Origin: Hymenolepis diminuta
Taxonomy: Eukaryota; Platyhelminthes; Cestoda; Cyclophyllidea; Hymenolepididae
Length of the DNA: 64,000 nt
Direction: 5' to 3'
Assembly: GCA_900708905.1 (NCBI GenBank)
Contig: CAADRB010000001.1
Location: 370,697-434,696 of the forward strand
This document shows positions 10,855 to 23,960 of this stretch, piece by piece. The translations under genes were made by a program, and so were the position numbers. Numbering within the stretch: position 1 is the first letter of the stretch; every line of letters starts with the position of its first letter. The notes under the pieces were generated by a model. That model did not search any database. It was given only the letters and a program-made list of their open reading frames with translations, and was not told where the DNA came from.

Positions 10855-10887
10855 CTCAAAAATTGGACAGAACCTGATACAACCTGA
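10855..10887. repeat. Mariner right terminal inverted repeat
   Basis: The reverse complement starts TCAGGTTGTATCAGG. The motif AACCTGATAC occurs twice in tandem here (10871-10880 and 10881-10890), so two TA dinucleotides could be the border. The outer one pairs best with the left end. Confidence 0.75.
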
Positions 10888-13800
10888 TACACTGCTACAG
10901 CTGTAGTTTGGACCTCCTTTTGAAACTCATTCTTAGGGTTTTGAGAGCATTTAGTTGGAGAATATCTATCATGGAGGTAGGTGAAAATAATAGAAGATGG
11001 TGGTTTTCAAGTGCAAGGGTTTACATTCATTCACAGTTTCAAAATCTCATTTAATTCAATTTACTTGATCACAAAAGAAAGCGTACATCAGAATTGACTA
11101 AATTTAAAAATGATTGATACTCAAATTACACTAAATGAAAAAAATGAAGACGGGTTGAGGAGAAATGGTTTCACTTCATACATGTAAAAATTTTAAGGAA
11201 CATTAGTTGTCTGTTAACCAAGACGCCTATTTTGTAATATTTCAGGGGAAAAAGATCACTGTATATTAAAATTAAGAAGAAATGAACTCTACTTGATACA
11301 ATACACTAAGTTGACTTATTTTTTAATACACATCTGTGAGAAATCAATGATCGGAAGTGGTTTAATTTATTTTGCATTCCAATATAATATGTGAGTATGA
11401 TTGCTGATCAAATCCACATTTAATGACGCCTCAATTTATCAACACTTTTCCGCATCTTAAGAATTTCCAGTTGTGGAAAGAAGGGAATGAAACACAAAAA
11501 ATTATACGTCCTATTTGGCTCTAATTTTACAAGTCTGGTTATGAACGAAAACAGCATTACTGTAGCTCAGCGGCGATAAGATTTGGTGTCTCGTTGTGCA
11601 AAATAGTTGCACCTATAAATGTTAAAGCATTATGGTTTCAGGCTATAAAGTTTGCAGTCTGTTTGATATTCTGTCATGTTCCATATCGGTAATATCAATA
11701 AAATCTTAAATATCTATTTATATATATAACTCTCCTCACTCTGCCAGAAGAAAACTATAAAATCATCTTCACATTCCAATATAAAGATTATAAAATTAAA
11801 CCAGACCCAAAGACTTTCAGTTGATATAGTCATTAAGGGCAAATAGTGTTAACTGGATTATGCATTTGGGTGAATTATTATAATGAATACCATTTCTTTC
11901 ATATGGTAAAGTCAGGAATAGTAAATTATATTTGTCTTATCCATAGCTCTTGTTTGTAACAAGATACAAATAAATGGAGGTGGCATGACCAGCCACGGAC
12001 GAAATCAACCCGATATGAGCTGAAAGTATTGTGGGCTTGGTTTCACCCATTAATGAATTCGACAAATTTGAAAACTGGCATGTTATAATGTAAACTCTAC
12101 TCTTAATGAAAACATGGACAACCTAGTCCCAACTTCATTTTCCGCATTTTATTGATTTTCTCTTCCATTTCATAGCTTATTGGAATCGATTGATGTTCTT
12201 CCTACTGAACTGCTTTCCCAAAGTCAAAACCAGTACAAGTTTCTAGTACTGGTAAGTTTCATAGATAATGATGCAAATAATGAATGAACATTTGCTTAAA
12301 TTTTTAACATTTCTCAGGACCACATAATTAGACCTGTAGCCTGGTATTTCGCATAAAGTCAATGATGGTAATTGTATTAATCTGACTAGGTCCTTTTTTA
12401 ACAATCCACCATAATCGTTGCATTCGAACAATTAACTTTCAAACTACAAATAGTTGGCAACGCGGATCATTCTTAAGTACTTATGTGTTATACGAAGAAT
12501 TCAAATAGAATAGAAATTACTATAATTGGTATGCACTAGTTTCATTTATCTTTCTCATAGAAATATTTTTGTCTTAGTGCTATTCAATCCCTTTCCCTGC
12601 TTTTCTCTTATGAGCCATAAATTACTGTTTCGTGCAAGCAAATGAGCTGCTTACACCTAGGTATCAAGTCATAAAAGATGAAACATTGCTGACCTTCACG
12701 TCAGGTCATTACTCTGTGCAAGACAACACTAGCCCATTTTTTACCCCAAATGTGGTGTCTAATAAAACCCGGACATGCATATCAACCAAAGAATAAGGCG
12801 AAGAAACCCGTGGTTATTATGTCTGACTCACAACCCCTGATTTGACGGATAGATCGACTGTTTTCCGACTACTACGAAGTTTTTACGACCATTTACCTTT
12901 TCCTTCCCTCCCCCTCCATTCCTTCACATCCCCTTGGCATTTTGTCTGGTTTGTTGAAACGCACTTCCTAACGGACATCTGGTCAATTCTGACGTGTAAA
13001 TGACAGTTTTCTGCTTCCAACCTAAAAGAGAAATATCTTTCTGATCAACATCTTCCTTTATTAGCAATTTCATGGAAAAAAATTGTTAGTGTTTATAATA
13101 ATGTCACAAAATTTTTACTCATGGAATAGTATCTGAGTACGTGAAATAACAAAATATTCCAATAAGAGATGAAAGGAACAGGGTTCGAATAGGATTATAT
13201 AATGAAATCAAATTGTCAAGGATCTCATTTGAACTTTAGTTACATTGAGTTTTCAACTTTCAAATAAGGGCTATAAATCACTTCATAATATCCGATGTTC
13301 CAAAGTTCTATTTTCACGATTTGTTCCCTGACTTTCTAGGTATGTTCATGTTCATAAGCATATTAATCAGACGATTTAATCCAACGGCTGGTCATTCCAC
13401 TTTGGCCCAGTTGTGCCTTGTTACTATCATGAGTAGGTAACTGAAACTCGCAGAGATTCTTCATAACAATACATTCATTTTCCAAATTTTTGTTCAATTA
13501 AATTCATGTTGCATTTTAAAGGTTCGTCATTAACATCTCACTCCTGAATAGTCGAATGCCATGATCCCCACAAATAACCTTTAATGACTTGTCAATCAAT
13601 CAGTCAGGTGCGAAACATGTCACGTATCTTGTAAAACATGAGTTTTGTACTACAGAAGATAATACGCCAAAGAAAAGGAATACGTTAAGAACCAGAAAGT
13701 TTTCCTCAGAATTAACTGAACTTTGTTCTCCCTCTTTCAGCATTTGATGATTCAGCATTCGGGAACTCATTTTAAACAGCTTTTATTGAGGCGCCATATT

Positions 13801-14139
13801 GAAAAATGCACCATCGTTTTGAATCAGCTGTGTTTGATGACAGGACACATTGATATATCAGTTGTTCCTCACGAGATAGTCAATTATGAATGCTGGCCAA
13901 AAGACAGGTGAATCACAAACAGAAATTTGACAACTTGGCTGCCTGACTGATTAGAATATCTTGATTTTTCTCTTACTTTTGCCATTGCATTCTGACAGGA
14001 GAAACGACAGGAACTACGTGTAGTACTTAAATGCTACTTGCAGTTATGCCTTAAATAATAAAAGGCTATTTCATCATACTAGGTATTAAAAAAACCTCCT
14101 TTGCGGTCTCTTTGATGTTTGAGTGTGCGGTAGACGCCT
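10888..14139. other. Intergenic, AT-rich, nothing recognised
   Basis: Only short ORFs without motif or splice support (12243-12431 minus, 13723-13911 plus). No repeat family was identified. Confidence 0.5.
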
Positions 14140-14300
14140 CGCAGTAAAAAAATCGTCGCATTTTACGCGTGTATTGTCTTGACATAAGCTAGAAAGGCGT
14201 AAAGCATTGATCTTTAGTGCGATTTGATTGGAGGAAATCACGCGAAAGTGCGAAGACCGCTGATTGGTAAGCTTGTACTCGGGGAGATTGGAATAAACAA
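14140..14300. promoter_or_regulatory. CCAAT-rich, CpG-containing promoter-like patch
   Basis: Three ATTGG boxes (CCAAT on the minus strand) lie within 65 bases at 14227-14231, 14263-14267 and 14287-14291, with several CpGs (e.g. cacgcg at 14239). The composite GATTGG-4 nt-AATCACGCGA (14226-14245) recurs, with a 3-nt spacer, in the region upstream of the Notch signal-peptide exon. No adjacent coding exon was found. An overlapping minus ORF (14086-14406) shows no domain. A non-coding RNA or a distant first exon are possibilities. Confidence 0.35.
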
Positions 14301-17121
14301 AACACGCTAGCATGTTCCCTCTCCCTGTAATTTCTCCAATAAATTTAATGAGATTTTTGTTCAGGATTTTTAGAAAACACTTTTCTTCATGGTAAGGAGT
14401 TAACATGAATTCGCGTTTATTCTTAATCTAGATAGCGAAAATGTGGCCGAAAGGATAGGAGATTAGGAATTAAGAATAAAAACTATTTTTAAATTACTGA
14501 ATCAAACTCTTGCCTTCTCAGTAACGAATTAAACGATATAATATTTTAAGAGCAGTGTGCGAAATGGTCAATTTGAAAATAAGGTTCTAATAGGACCTGG
14601 GATATGCTAGAAATTCTACTCTGAATACATTCTACTTCGATAATTCCTTTAAATATTTCGATCATTTTTCACTGATATGCTCACAACAGCTTCATGCCCA
14701 CCTGTTCAGTAGGATGGAAATGCCAGATCTTTATTTTAATTTAAACTATTTCTGTAAATATTGTGTTTGGTTTTATTCATGAGTAGTTTAAGTTGGAAGA
14801 GTTACTGAATCTGAGAATCGAGGACATTTTTCTTCCTCTCATTTCTTAAAGTAGCCATTAATTAAATTGTTAATGGAAACAATAAGGTTACAATTACCCC
14901 AGAAAGAAGAAGGGACAAATCCTGCAGCTCAAACAATGTTTTTTATTAAGAAAATTAATGTGTTCGTTTAGGATGGGATAAATGGCAAATGATTTGCTGC
15001 CTGGTCAGCAAATAATGACAGTGATAACTGCATTGGTGACAGTTTTATATTACCAGGTGTGCATGTTTAAATCTAATAACTAATGACCCAATGAGCGAGG
15101 AATAAAAGTGGTGAGTTTTGTTCGAGTACACTGAAAATATTCCACTCGGTTTCTTTATGGGAAAATATATGACCTTTCTTTCATTTTATTTGTAGCCAAT
15201 ACGGCTATTTACAGGCTGATTGAGATGTTATACCCTATTTTTATTATCAAATAATTATATTATAAATCAGTTTTTCATAATAATAATAGCCTTAATATTA
15301 ATGATAATATGAAAGGCTCACATATTTAAGCATATACAAACATTGAAAAACCTGTGAACTTGAGTTTTACATGGCTCTTCTTCGAAATCTTTGTATCAAG
15401 CTGAGCGTACGCTTCTGTAATGATCTGCCCCTATCTTTGTACTCGGCTCACTGGTTCTTGAAATTCTGCATGTTTTTGACTATTTAAAAATCTGGGGACC
15501 TTTATAAGAAGCTAATTTTCAATCGCAACAGTAAATTTCAAAGCGGGAAGTTCCAATTATTTGTCTCCTCTCGAGTATAACTTTTTTTATTTGAATATAA
15601 AAAGGAGAGGGGCATTATCACACAATATTTTAAATTTGGTTAATTCTGAAGTACGTTTTTCACCACGATCAGACATTCTTGAACTGAATGATGTTACGAA
15701 AACGCAAATGAATTCAACCCTTCGCTCCTGAAAACCAACATGTACTATTATTTTTACCCTAATGCTTTGACAACTGAGTTCCAACTGAAAGCCATTAGAG
15801 TCTCATGAAATATAGCTGAAAGGATTTTAATTTCAACGGGAGTTATGCAGAAGTGTTAATTTTAAAACAGATATTTTCTTGATTTATCTTCCTCACACCC
15901 TCATTCAACGCCATATTATCCTTATTTTAAATATGACATTCTTTAAATGGAATAAATAATGTTAGATTTTGGACTAGAATTTTGCAAGCTATTTACGTCT
16001 TTTGTAATCTATATGCGCTTACACATAAGACTGTAATGACATACCAAAGTATAAAATTTCTTATACCTTAGAACAACAGGCTTTTACATATTTATAGCTT
16101 TGGCAGAATTCTAGCGATCAGCTGTTGTATGAAAGAAATCCATATTCAGTCTCCACTAGAGGTGCAAGTCGATATGAAATATTGAGTTAGTCGAATTCGA
16201 CTAAATCCGGTGAAGTTATTAGTTTTTATAATACGTATATCATCCATAGTCCAAATTCTCGTTTAAATTCGGAAACAGGACGCCCGGACGCAGTAATGTC
16301 AACTGCCAGCAGTGAATGCCAGATGAGGATTAACGGTGATTAACAGCGTCTAGTCTTTCTAAAATGGTCGACACAGTCTGCCAACCTGAGTGGATTCACA
16401 CAATATAGTTTAGAAAAGTTGCATTCTGGAATCGATTCCTAAATCTTTCCTTAACACCATGTCTCTCAAATCTTAGAGACAGTAGCTCTTATTGAAGGAT
16501 TTTCTTTAAAAATTATTTCCTATTACTTAATTTTAACCTTTGATCTGTACGTCTGAATTACGTGGTCAGCCAACTAATGCGCGTCAAGAATGACCATGGC
16601 TAAAATAAACAGTAGTACACTATTGAATTTGAGCATTCATTTGTGCTTATCTCAAGCATGAGGAATTCGCGGTGTAATAAGATTTCAATTCATAGATTTC
16701 TCTATAATCGACATGTCTTTGCGTCCCTCAATGTGCTTGAATTAGGCCTAGAAGTTATTAGTCATTGATTCCAACCGCGTTTAGGAAAGAATTAATCAAA
16801 ACTCATCTTTAAGAGAGGAGCAGCATCATAGTGCCTACCTGACGAAAACTTAATCTCTGCTGTCCGTTATACTAATCGGACTTAATATCTTTCCACACCT
16901 TCGGCATAGCCTCAATAATTCTCTACTTTTTCATAATCTACTTTCTTCTATCTTTGCCGTAACAAAGAATTTCAGAAGTTATAAGAACAAAATGGTTCTC
17001 CACATTAGTGGTTTTGAAATATGGCCTGATGAATATACTTTTAGGCCACATATTGACTCAATGCACTTAGCCTTGTTTTAATTTTCTACTTCTGTTCCTT
17101 CCAATCTTTCACATTCTCGTT
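14301..17121. other. Intergenic, nothing recognised
   Basis: AT-rich. The only ORF (15587-15784, minus) lacks motif or splice context. Confidence 0.5.
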
Positions 17122-17603
17122 GCTTTAGTGAAGTACATTCCGCTCATCCTTACACTTCCAACTTGGGCAAGGTAAGACCCTTGGTTTTTTTAGACGATTT
17201 ATTATTAGTCTCACATTTGGTGAACCCAATTCCTATCATTTTGATGACTCTTTCATTCTATAAGTCCTTTGTTCGCTTAAAGGCTCAACCGGATAACAGA
17301 CCCAACGAGCAAAATGTTGTGAAAGTGCTTTCTTTGTTGTTTGATACGGAAAATAGGCATCTGACAGGTCAATAAATATAGATCGGTAAACATTAGTTGG
17401 ATAAAAATGTCACTTCCTTGACGGATGGAAAATTGAAACCGACAGTCCCAAGCAACCGTGACAGCCTAAAGACAGATATCATATCACCGAGTGAAAGAAG
17501 AATTTACTACAGTCTACTTTACATTTCATCTATCTTAACGTTATTGAATATTTACAATAATTTCCCTTTGAGAGAAAAAAATTCAAGTAATTATTTAAAA
17601 TAG
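17122..17603 (+). pseudogene. Degenerate coding-like block resembling the exon at 1620-1835
   Basis: One reading frame runs from about 17163 to 17603, broken by several stops at 17374-17396. It encodes a stretch EQNVVKVLSLLF...RHL (about 17305-17364) resembling RQNVCQILYLLF...RHL of the exon at 1620-1835. A second coding-like phrase (VTSLTDGKLKP and what follows) runs on after the stops. GT...AG segments of 37 nt (17174-17210) and 36 nt (17262-17297) could be mini-introns, but no arrangement gave a clean gene. Most likely a decayed relative of the gene at 951-2129. The similarity is short and could be chance. Confidence 0.25.
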
Positions 17604-19296
17604 AACATTAAAAGGAAATCCGAAATAGATCCTAATTTTTCACTTCTTATTTGCATGAAGTGAGTCACTATGTTATTTATTTTGAAGTTTAAAAATAACT
17701 GGTTTGATTTAATTTTACTATTTGCGTTTTGCCTAATTTAGAGTTTTCTAAAGTAATGCTTTTAATACATACGACTTCTTGATCTCCACATCCAAGAGAA
17801 AGATGAGTCGATGTCTGTATTTGAAGAAGCAACAAAATAGGGGTAGATGCCTGTTTTTTTTTATTTTTAGCCAAACTATTTTTGAATTTCTTGAATTCTT
17901 TCTTCGATATCTTTAAAATCCACCATAAAAGATTAGTTATATTAGAAAATGTGAGAAAACAGGATCTTAGAAGAGGTAAATAATGATTGACAACTCCCGA
18001 AGAACAGCCATACTCAGTAGCCTTCTCTTTGAATTTCAAAGTTGAATCAACTGGTTCGTACTCTCGTTAATGAGGACAAGTGTGTAGAAAGTTAAACACT
18101 CGGGTGCTAAATTGCCAGCTTATTCCTGACACTTTGATCGACCTTCGTTGGCAATTTAAAGTCACAGAAAGTGTCTCAGAATTACACATCACTGCACAAT
18201 TGATAATCTTTCGAAATTGGAGAAAATAACATTTAATTCTCGATGAAGTTCGTGTCTGTAGAAATTATGAATATGCCTCTCGTCAAGTTTCGATCAGTTA
18301 ACCTATATTTAATTAAAAAACGGTGTTCTCGATTAATCTGTAGAAAGTATTCGTCAAATAGCAAGAATAGGACTGTTTATACCGTCATAAAACATATCAT
18401 TTATTATTATTGCTGAAAATTTTACATGTTTTATTGCGGAAATACAACCGAAATCGGACAGATAAAGTAACGAAGAAGAAGAGGGGACCGAAAAGAGAAG
18501 GTATCAAAAGAGTTATTTCATTTAATTTTTGGATTCGAATTATACAATATATCCGTAGTGGACAGTTCACCGTTTCACGTTCCAAATTTCAAATTTCCTA
18601 GCTCATTTCCCGAATTACTGATCAAATTCGTAATTGTAACTTGGGTATTCTATTTATCGAACGACACAATTTTAACATTTTTGGTGGTCATCCGGATTAC
18701 ACTCCATTAAATAGCTTTAATATCATATATCAACTATCTACTGAACTTCATTGCAGAATAGTTAGCCTTCTCAATCATTGGAAGAAAACAAAGAATGGAA
18801 ATGCAGTACTGACTCATCTTGATTAACAAAACCAGTCAATAAGCGCTGAATATCTTGGACAAACATTTGCTGCAACTCAGGGGACAAATCTTCAAATTTG
18901 AATTTTTGAATACGAAGTACACGTTCAGAACCCAAAAAATCCGACGCAATGAAACACCTTGATACCTTGAAGTTGCTCTCAACATATTTTTATCTCTTCC
19001 TTTTATCATTTACTTGTTAGATAATTTCAATTACTTCCCACAATGAAAAGTTGTTGATTGTTTTGTATTGCTGTATGACAGCATTAACAATTATGGAAAG
19101 ACAAGTCTGCCAGCTACTTTGTTTAATTAACTGGCATATGAGCTCCGAATATCATGCACAGGATGCTACTCAAGGGCACTAGAACATAAAAAAATGAAGC
19201 TCTGAACTACATTCATTAAGTAAAAAAGTGGACCATCTGAGGAAATCAAAATATTAATAAAGTTTTAAGGTTTTAATTCTACATCGAAGTAATCTT
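17604..19296. other. Intergenic, nothing recognised
   Basis: A 116-codon minus ORF (17689-18039) is Lys/Phe/Leu-rich, as expected by chance in AT-rich DNA, and has no motif. Nothing else was seen. Confidence 0.45.
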
Positions 19297-19578
19297 TTAT
19301 CGTAATTCACTTTTATTACGCGTTTGTTTAATTGCGCGTAAGACTTCTTCTTTCCACCCTTGAGCATTTATTCGATTTTCTTTATTATCTAACGGCTTCA
19401 TTAAATTCACTTTGTAGCGTGCAAAGTTACCGTGTTCTCTCCGTTCTTTCTTAATACAAATATTACCTAACCGACTCGGTCCCATTTCTGTCTTGTGGTA
19501 GCTGGATTTGTGCAACTGGAAGGAATACACTCCACTTTCACACTATCTTCTTCTAAACTGGCACTTTTATCTATAAGA
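19297..19578 (-). CDS. Possible terminal exons of an unrecognised gene
   Basis: On the minus strand an open segment 19578-19476 (after acceptor ...gaaagaatttcag) and a segment 19449-19297 ending in TAA join in phase if 19475-19450 is removed. That piece is only 26 nt, starts GT and ends AG. The joined peptide is strongly charged (for example KWDRKERREHGNFARYK and GWKEEVLRAIKQTRNKSELR), which is unlike chance ORFs here. Alternatively the 26 nt reflects a frameshift in a pseudogene. No domain was recognised. Confidence 0.3.
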
Positions 19579-20189
19579 CTGAAATTCTTTCATGATCCTG
19601 ACTGTATTCTATACCTTTGTTCGACCCTCTATTATTTTATTATATTACTCCTACCCGTCTTTAGAGACTTCTCCATGAGTGAAAACATCTTGCTTTTCCT
19701 ACATGTCTTTCTTTCATATAATTCTCGTAAAATCGGTAAATTCACCAGAAGCAAATTTGGAAAATGTTCAAATCAAATTCTTTGACAATAACGATTTATC
19801 ACTAAGTTGCTAATCATATGAACCAGGTGCTCACTGAGTTGCTCAGTCTAAAATGATTCACTAAAAAGAAGACAACTTCTATAACTCTGAGGCGGTGCCT
19901 CATTTGGAAAATGTAATCTCCTTTATTGTTTGAAATATATAAGGACAGATGGGCTGCCTTGTTAAGTAATACTGCGACAGTGACAATTTTCCATTCCTAG
20001 GCATTTGCATAGAAAATCAATAATCGATAAATTGGTGCAGGAGGGACGAAGCCTATGAATTCTGTTCAGGTGCACCTTTGATTTCCCACCATGTAGCTGG
20101 TCTCCATAAAGTGAAGTAATTATCCTTTAAATGCTATTTAATAGATGGTCTTACTTATCTTCCAAACAAGCTGTTAATCAACTTCTAAA

Positions 20190-20620
20190 GTCGAAAATCA
20201 TTCAGTTGTTGCACCCAGATGTGCGCTCGTGTTTGTATGTGGTTGGAGAGAAAAACAACAGCAAATTGCTACTTTATATGCGACCGCCACCATCTCCACT
20301 CCACCATGCATGTGAGAGCGAAAGTATGGACGCAAAGCAGGACACTACACGAGCATGCTCGCTTGGAACACTCACTCTCGACGTGTGAGGCAGACTTGCG
20401 TCCCCACTCTTGCACGATGAAGGATAAATAAAACTACTACGACGACAACGACATGGCAGAAAGGAGGTCAGAATTGATGACGGTAGTGGAGGTGAAGTCG
20501 TACGCTGCGTTGCGCTTCTTGTGGGTGGTCGGCAGGTGAAAAGACAACATCTTGCTGATACCGCTGCCGCCGCAACGTCGTTGTTACTACACATAGATGT
20601 TGCGATAAACTTTGCTGTAT
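20190..20620. other. GC-richer island with overlapping chance ORFs
   Basis: Composition changes sharply and ORFs are open in three frames on both strands (20131-20388, 20219-20431, 20594-20274). That reflects few stop codons rather than a gene. It contains CTACTACGACGACAACGAC-like and GCCGCCGC runs. It may be an enhancer, promoter or untranslated exon. Confidence 0.3.
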
Positions 20621-23160
20621 TAAAGCACGATTTGGTGCTGGCTGTTAGAATTTCTCAGTTTTCTTCAAAGATAGGTTTATTAGTATTGTTTTATTTGGAA
20701 AGATGACTATCTTTAAGATAACTGGATAATAGCCTCCTATCTTAATCGAAAATCCTTTGTAACTCGATATTAGTGATTATTCTAGACTTCCTGGCACTGG
20801 ATGATATACGGCAGTATATTTTAATCTAGTCATCTTTCACTTGGAAACCAATTGCTACAAACCTAAAACAGGGATCTGAGACCGTTTAGACCTTCCTATC
20901 GTACGGAGGCATGCAAAAATTACGGCTGTGACAATAATTGCAAACCAGAGATACCATACGATACGGATTGATATGAATACTTGCATTGGCATGAATAAGG
21001 CATTATATAAATGTGGATAAGGAAGGGTTACTTATGGGTCAGTGCAAAGTGGATGGTCCAGTGGTAACTAATCAATTAACTAATGGGGGAAGGGACCTGC
21101 TAGGAACTAGTAAGGGCAAATCAATAAACGACTTCGGATGACCCATGTTTGGTAAGTGTTAAGTGATAGGAGCCCAAAAAAGGCTATAGCTGCAGTGTTT
21201 ATATTTTGTCTCGGAATAATCAATTCCAGCAAGTTGTCTCAAAGTCATCTATCATTCTTGTCGATGTGTGAGCATATATCGCCCCTGACAGCTTGACAGC
21301 TATTTGAAACTACAGCTACTACCAGTCCGGCGGGGCTCTGGTCTTCCAACATCAATAACATGAAGACAACTTGTATTCCTATATGATGTCTTTGTTTAAT
21401 TAATAAAATGTCGTGGTTTAAACGCCTTCTGTCCTAATGTTTCCCGCTCGAGATTGAGTCAACAACAGTCTAGTGATATCTGTTGGATAGATATTTCATA
21501 GGAGCGGATCTCCTAGCGGTACTATGGCACAGAAGAGTCATACTTGACAAAAATTGGGCAATTAAACATTTACAAAATTAGGAACCTGATTTGAATATTT
21601 TCGGAGCACTCCCATGCCTCATACATTGGATGATTGATAAGTGGATTTCTACGCTCGTACCTGCATACGTAAGCCCATTAATAAGGCAACTATCAACGCA
21701 ACCGTTAGCTAACCAGGCAGCTAATTCTTAATAAAAGCGTCATTGGAACTAGTTGCCTATGCTCTTCTTCCCGGGATCTGTAAGATGTAGTTTTATGAAA
21801 GTGAACAAATGGGAAAGACGCATTCGAATAAAATTTTTGGAATTTGGAGCAATTTAGCAGTAATCCTTTGTCTTGTTGTGACCATGTTTTTCGAGAGTAA
21901 AAAACAACTTGAAATTTAACCAGAAATTAGGTAATCCGCTGTACGCATAATAACTCACATCTTAACAATTTTTCAATGAGCTGAAGAATGAGTGAGCTAT
22001 CACTTGAGAGTATTTGTAGCCAACGTCAAATTCACTAAACGAATAATTCCGTATTACTAAGGTTCACTGTCAATAACTAATCAAATATATTTTGTTGATT
22101 TTAAAACGTAAATATGCTTTAGACTTAAGTGCCTATGATCTTACTTAAATGGTATATGTAGCTGGCTGCTATTGCTAGAAAGTTGTACCTATGAGATAAA
22201 TCAGTCTGACTCACTTAAGATAACAAAAAAGAACTGAAGTATATTTTACAAAGAAGAAGGAAAGTGACGCCATTCGTAGTAGATTCATCTTTCTTTGCTT
22301 GAAAAGGAAACTGATTGCATATTTGTGAAAAACTTTGAGCGGAATTGATGATTAGAAATATTTCCATTGTCGAGTATTACAAAAGCAATTCTTTATACTT
22401 CTTCCTCTAAATGCACGTTTGAATGGTCGTAGTCGGGAAAATGATTAAATCATTCCCCTTTAGCCTCAAATTTTCCATAAATCGAAATTACTTAATGTAA
22501 TAATACAAGAGATTTATAGATGAATGAATCGCTTAGTAAATGGGGATCGGTAGGTGGATTTATTCGACTTTGAAATTAAGAAATTCCAGGACAAACATAG
22601 CTCAATAAAGTAGAGTCAAAATTTTGTTTCGGGAAAAGAGATTCACATTCTGCAGGCGGTCTTCAGGCCCCTCACTAGTCTTACTATTTTGCGGAAGCAC
22701 TCTGAGCCTGATATTTTAACAGTTAGTATGACCAAATTGGTTATCGGTCGGACGGTGAAACGACCTTCAACCTTTAAAGGTAGTTAAGAGTCTTTCATTC
22801 ATGCAAAACGTCTGTGTCCAAAAAAACAGACTTTCTCGAAGAAAAAACACTAAACGCGCATTATTTGAGGTCATGGTCAAATGTTATTGAAGATATATTC
22901 AAATGGAGACCAAATTGTAGCCCATAATCAATAACATAAATTGCACCTTGAATTACAAGAAAAGTCAAAACATGTAAACCTGGATATACATAAGCCAACG
23001 GATTTGGATATCAAGAAAGTTAGGCAACTTCCCTGATTACAATCAATAAATTAATAAGTTAATCAGCATTCCCTACATACCGTCCAAGTTGACATTAAAG
23101 ATATTTTAGTTATCGGTAGATATAAAACTTCCAATTTCAATTTTCTTTACTCATTTTAGG
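20621..23160. other. Intergenic, nothing recognised
   Basis: No supported gene. The stretch 20870-21520 has a somewhat less AT-biased composition and could be an old repeat, but I could not identify one. Confidence 0.45.
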
Positions 23161-23184
23161 NNNNNNNNNNNNNNNNNNNNNNNN
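23161..23184. other. Assembly gap (24 N)
   Basis: Run of 24 undetermined bases. Confidence 0.99.
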
Positions 23185-23689
23185 AAGACTGACCACTTTT
23201 CTTAAATAAGGCCTTAAAAGTAGTTTTGTGGTACCTAGGCTCTAGACCTTGGCTACATAATAGACATCATTTCGGCATGGCAAAGTGAATTTGACCGGAG
23301 CCCCGCTCTGTCACCCAAACAATTGCAATTTACTCTTTTTGCCTAGATTCAATCCTTTCAAGATGCGTTTTCCCTGGATATTCTGTCTTTGTGTACAGAG
23401 GCCGTGTTTAAAAGATAATCCAAATTGAATGATTTCGACAGTGGATTGATCAGAACCGAATTTCTTTACTTGATGTGCTCCAGCATATTAATGAAAACAT
23501 ATTCCATTATCCGTAATGGACACAGACTGTTTTCGTCCATAAAAATTCGTTATTCCCGTTTTATTTATTTTGCCACAATGCCAGTCGATCAGGGTCTGGC
23601 AACTAAATACAAAATCAGCAGCAACCTCACAGTCTCATTTATCCGCCCATAAATGGGTATCTGCCTAATGGTGTTTTCACTGTTCGGCA

Positions 23690-23960
23690 CGAATGTATGT
23701 GATTGTGTATGTGTATGTGCATACACACCTCTACCTACCTGCCTACCTATGAGAGCGTTTGGAGAAAATGGGCCGCGGCTTTTGAAGTAGACCGCCAATT
23801 AACTGCCACTGTTGCTACCGCCGCCTTTTCGCTTCTGTTGCTTCTGATGATGTAGAAATGCCAGTCTAGGTGCAGTAAATAGTATGCGTTAGCGTTTGGG
23901 TGTCTGTGCACGCGCTGTGCCCGTCTGCACCTTTTGCGGTAAAATAACAAGGAAGCCCCT
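23690..23960. other. GC-richer island
   Basis: CTACCTACCTGCCTACCT-type repeats are followed by CCGCCGCC and CG-containing sequence. ORFs here (23589-23798 and 23747-23950, both minus) have no domain. Function unknown; a regulatory element is possible. Confidence 0.3.

Larger units (their letters stand above)
9625..10887 (-). mobile_element. Mariner-family DNA transposon, decayed copy
   Basis: A 1263-bp element, the usual size for mariner, flanked by TA on both sides (9623-9624 and 10888-10889), the expected target-site duplication. Its ends are imperfect inverted repeats beginning TCAGGTTGT and sharing TTCTGTCCA. On the minus strand it carries the remains of one transposase running from a helix-turn-helix region to a typical mariner C-terminus. 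Frameshifts and stops make it non-autonomous. Confidence 0.9.

Noticed and set aside
17689..18039. 116-codon minus ORF
   Set aside because: Lys/Leu/Phe-rich low-complexity translation with no recognisable motif.
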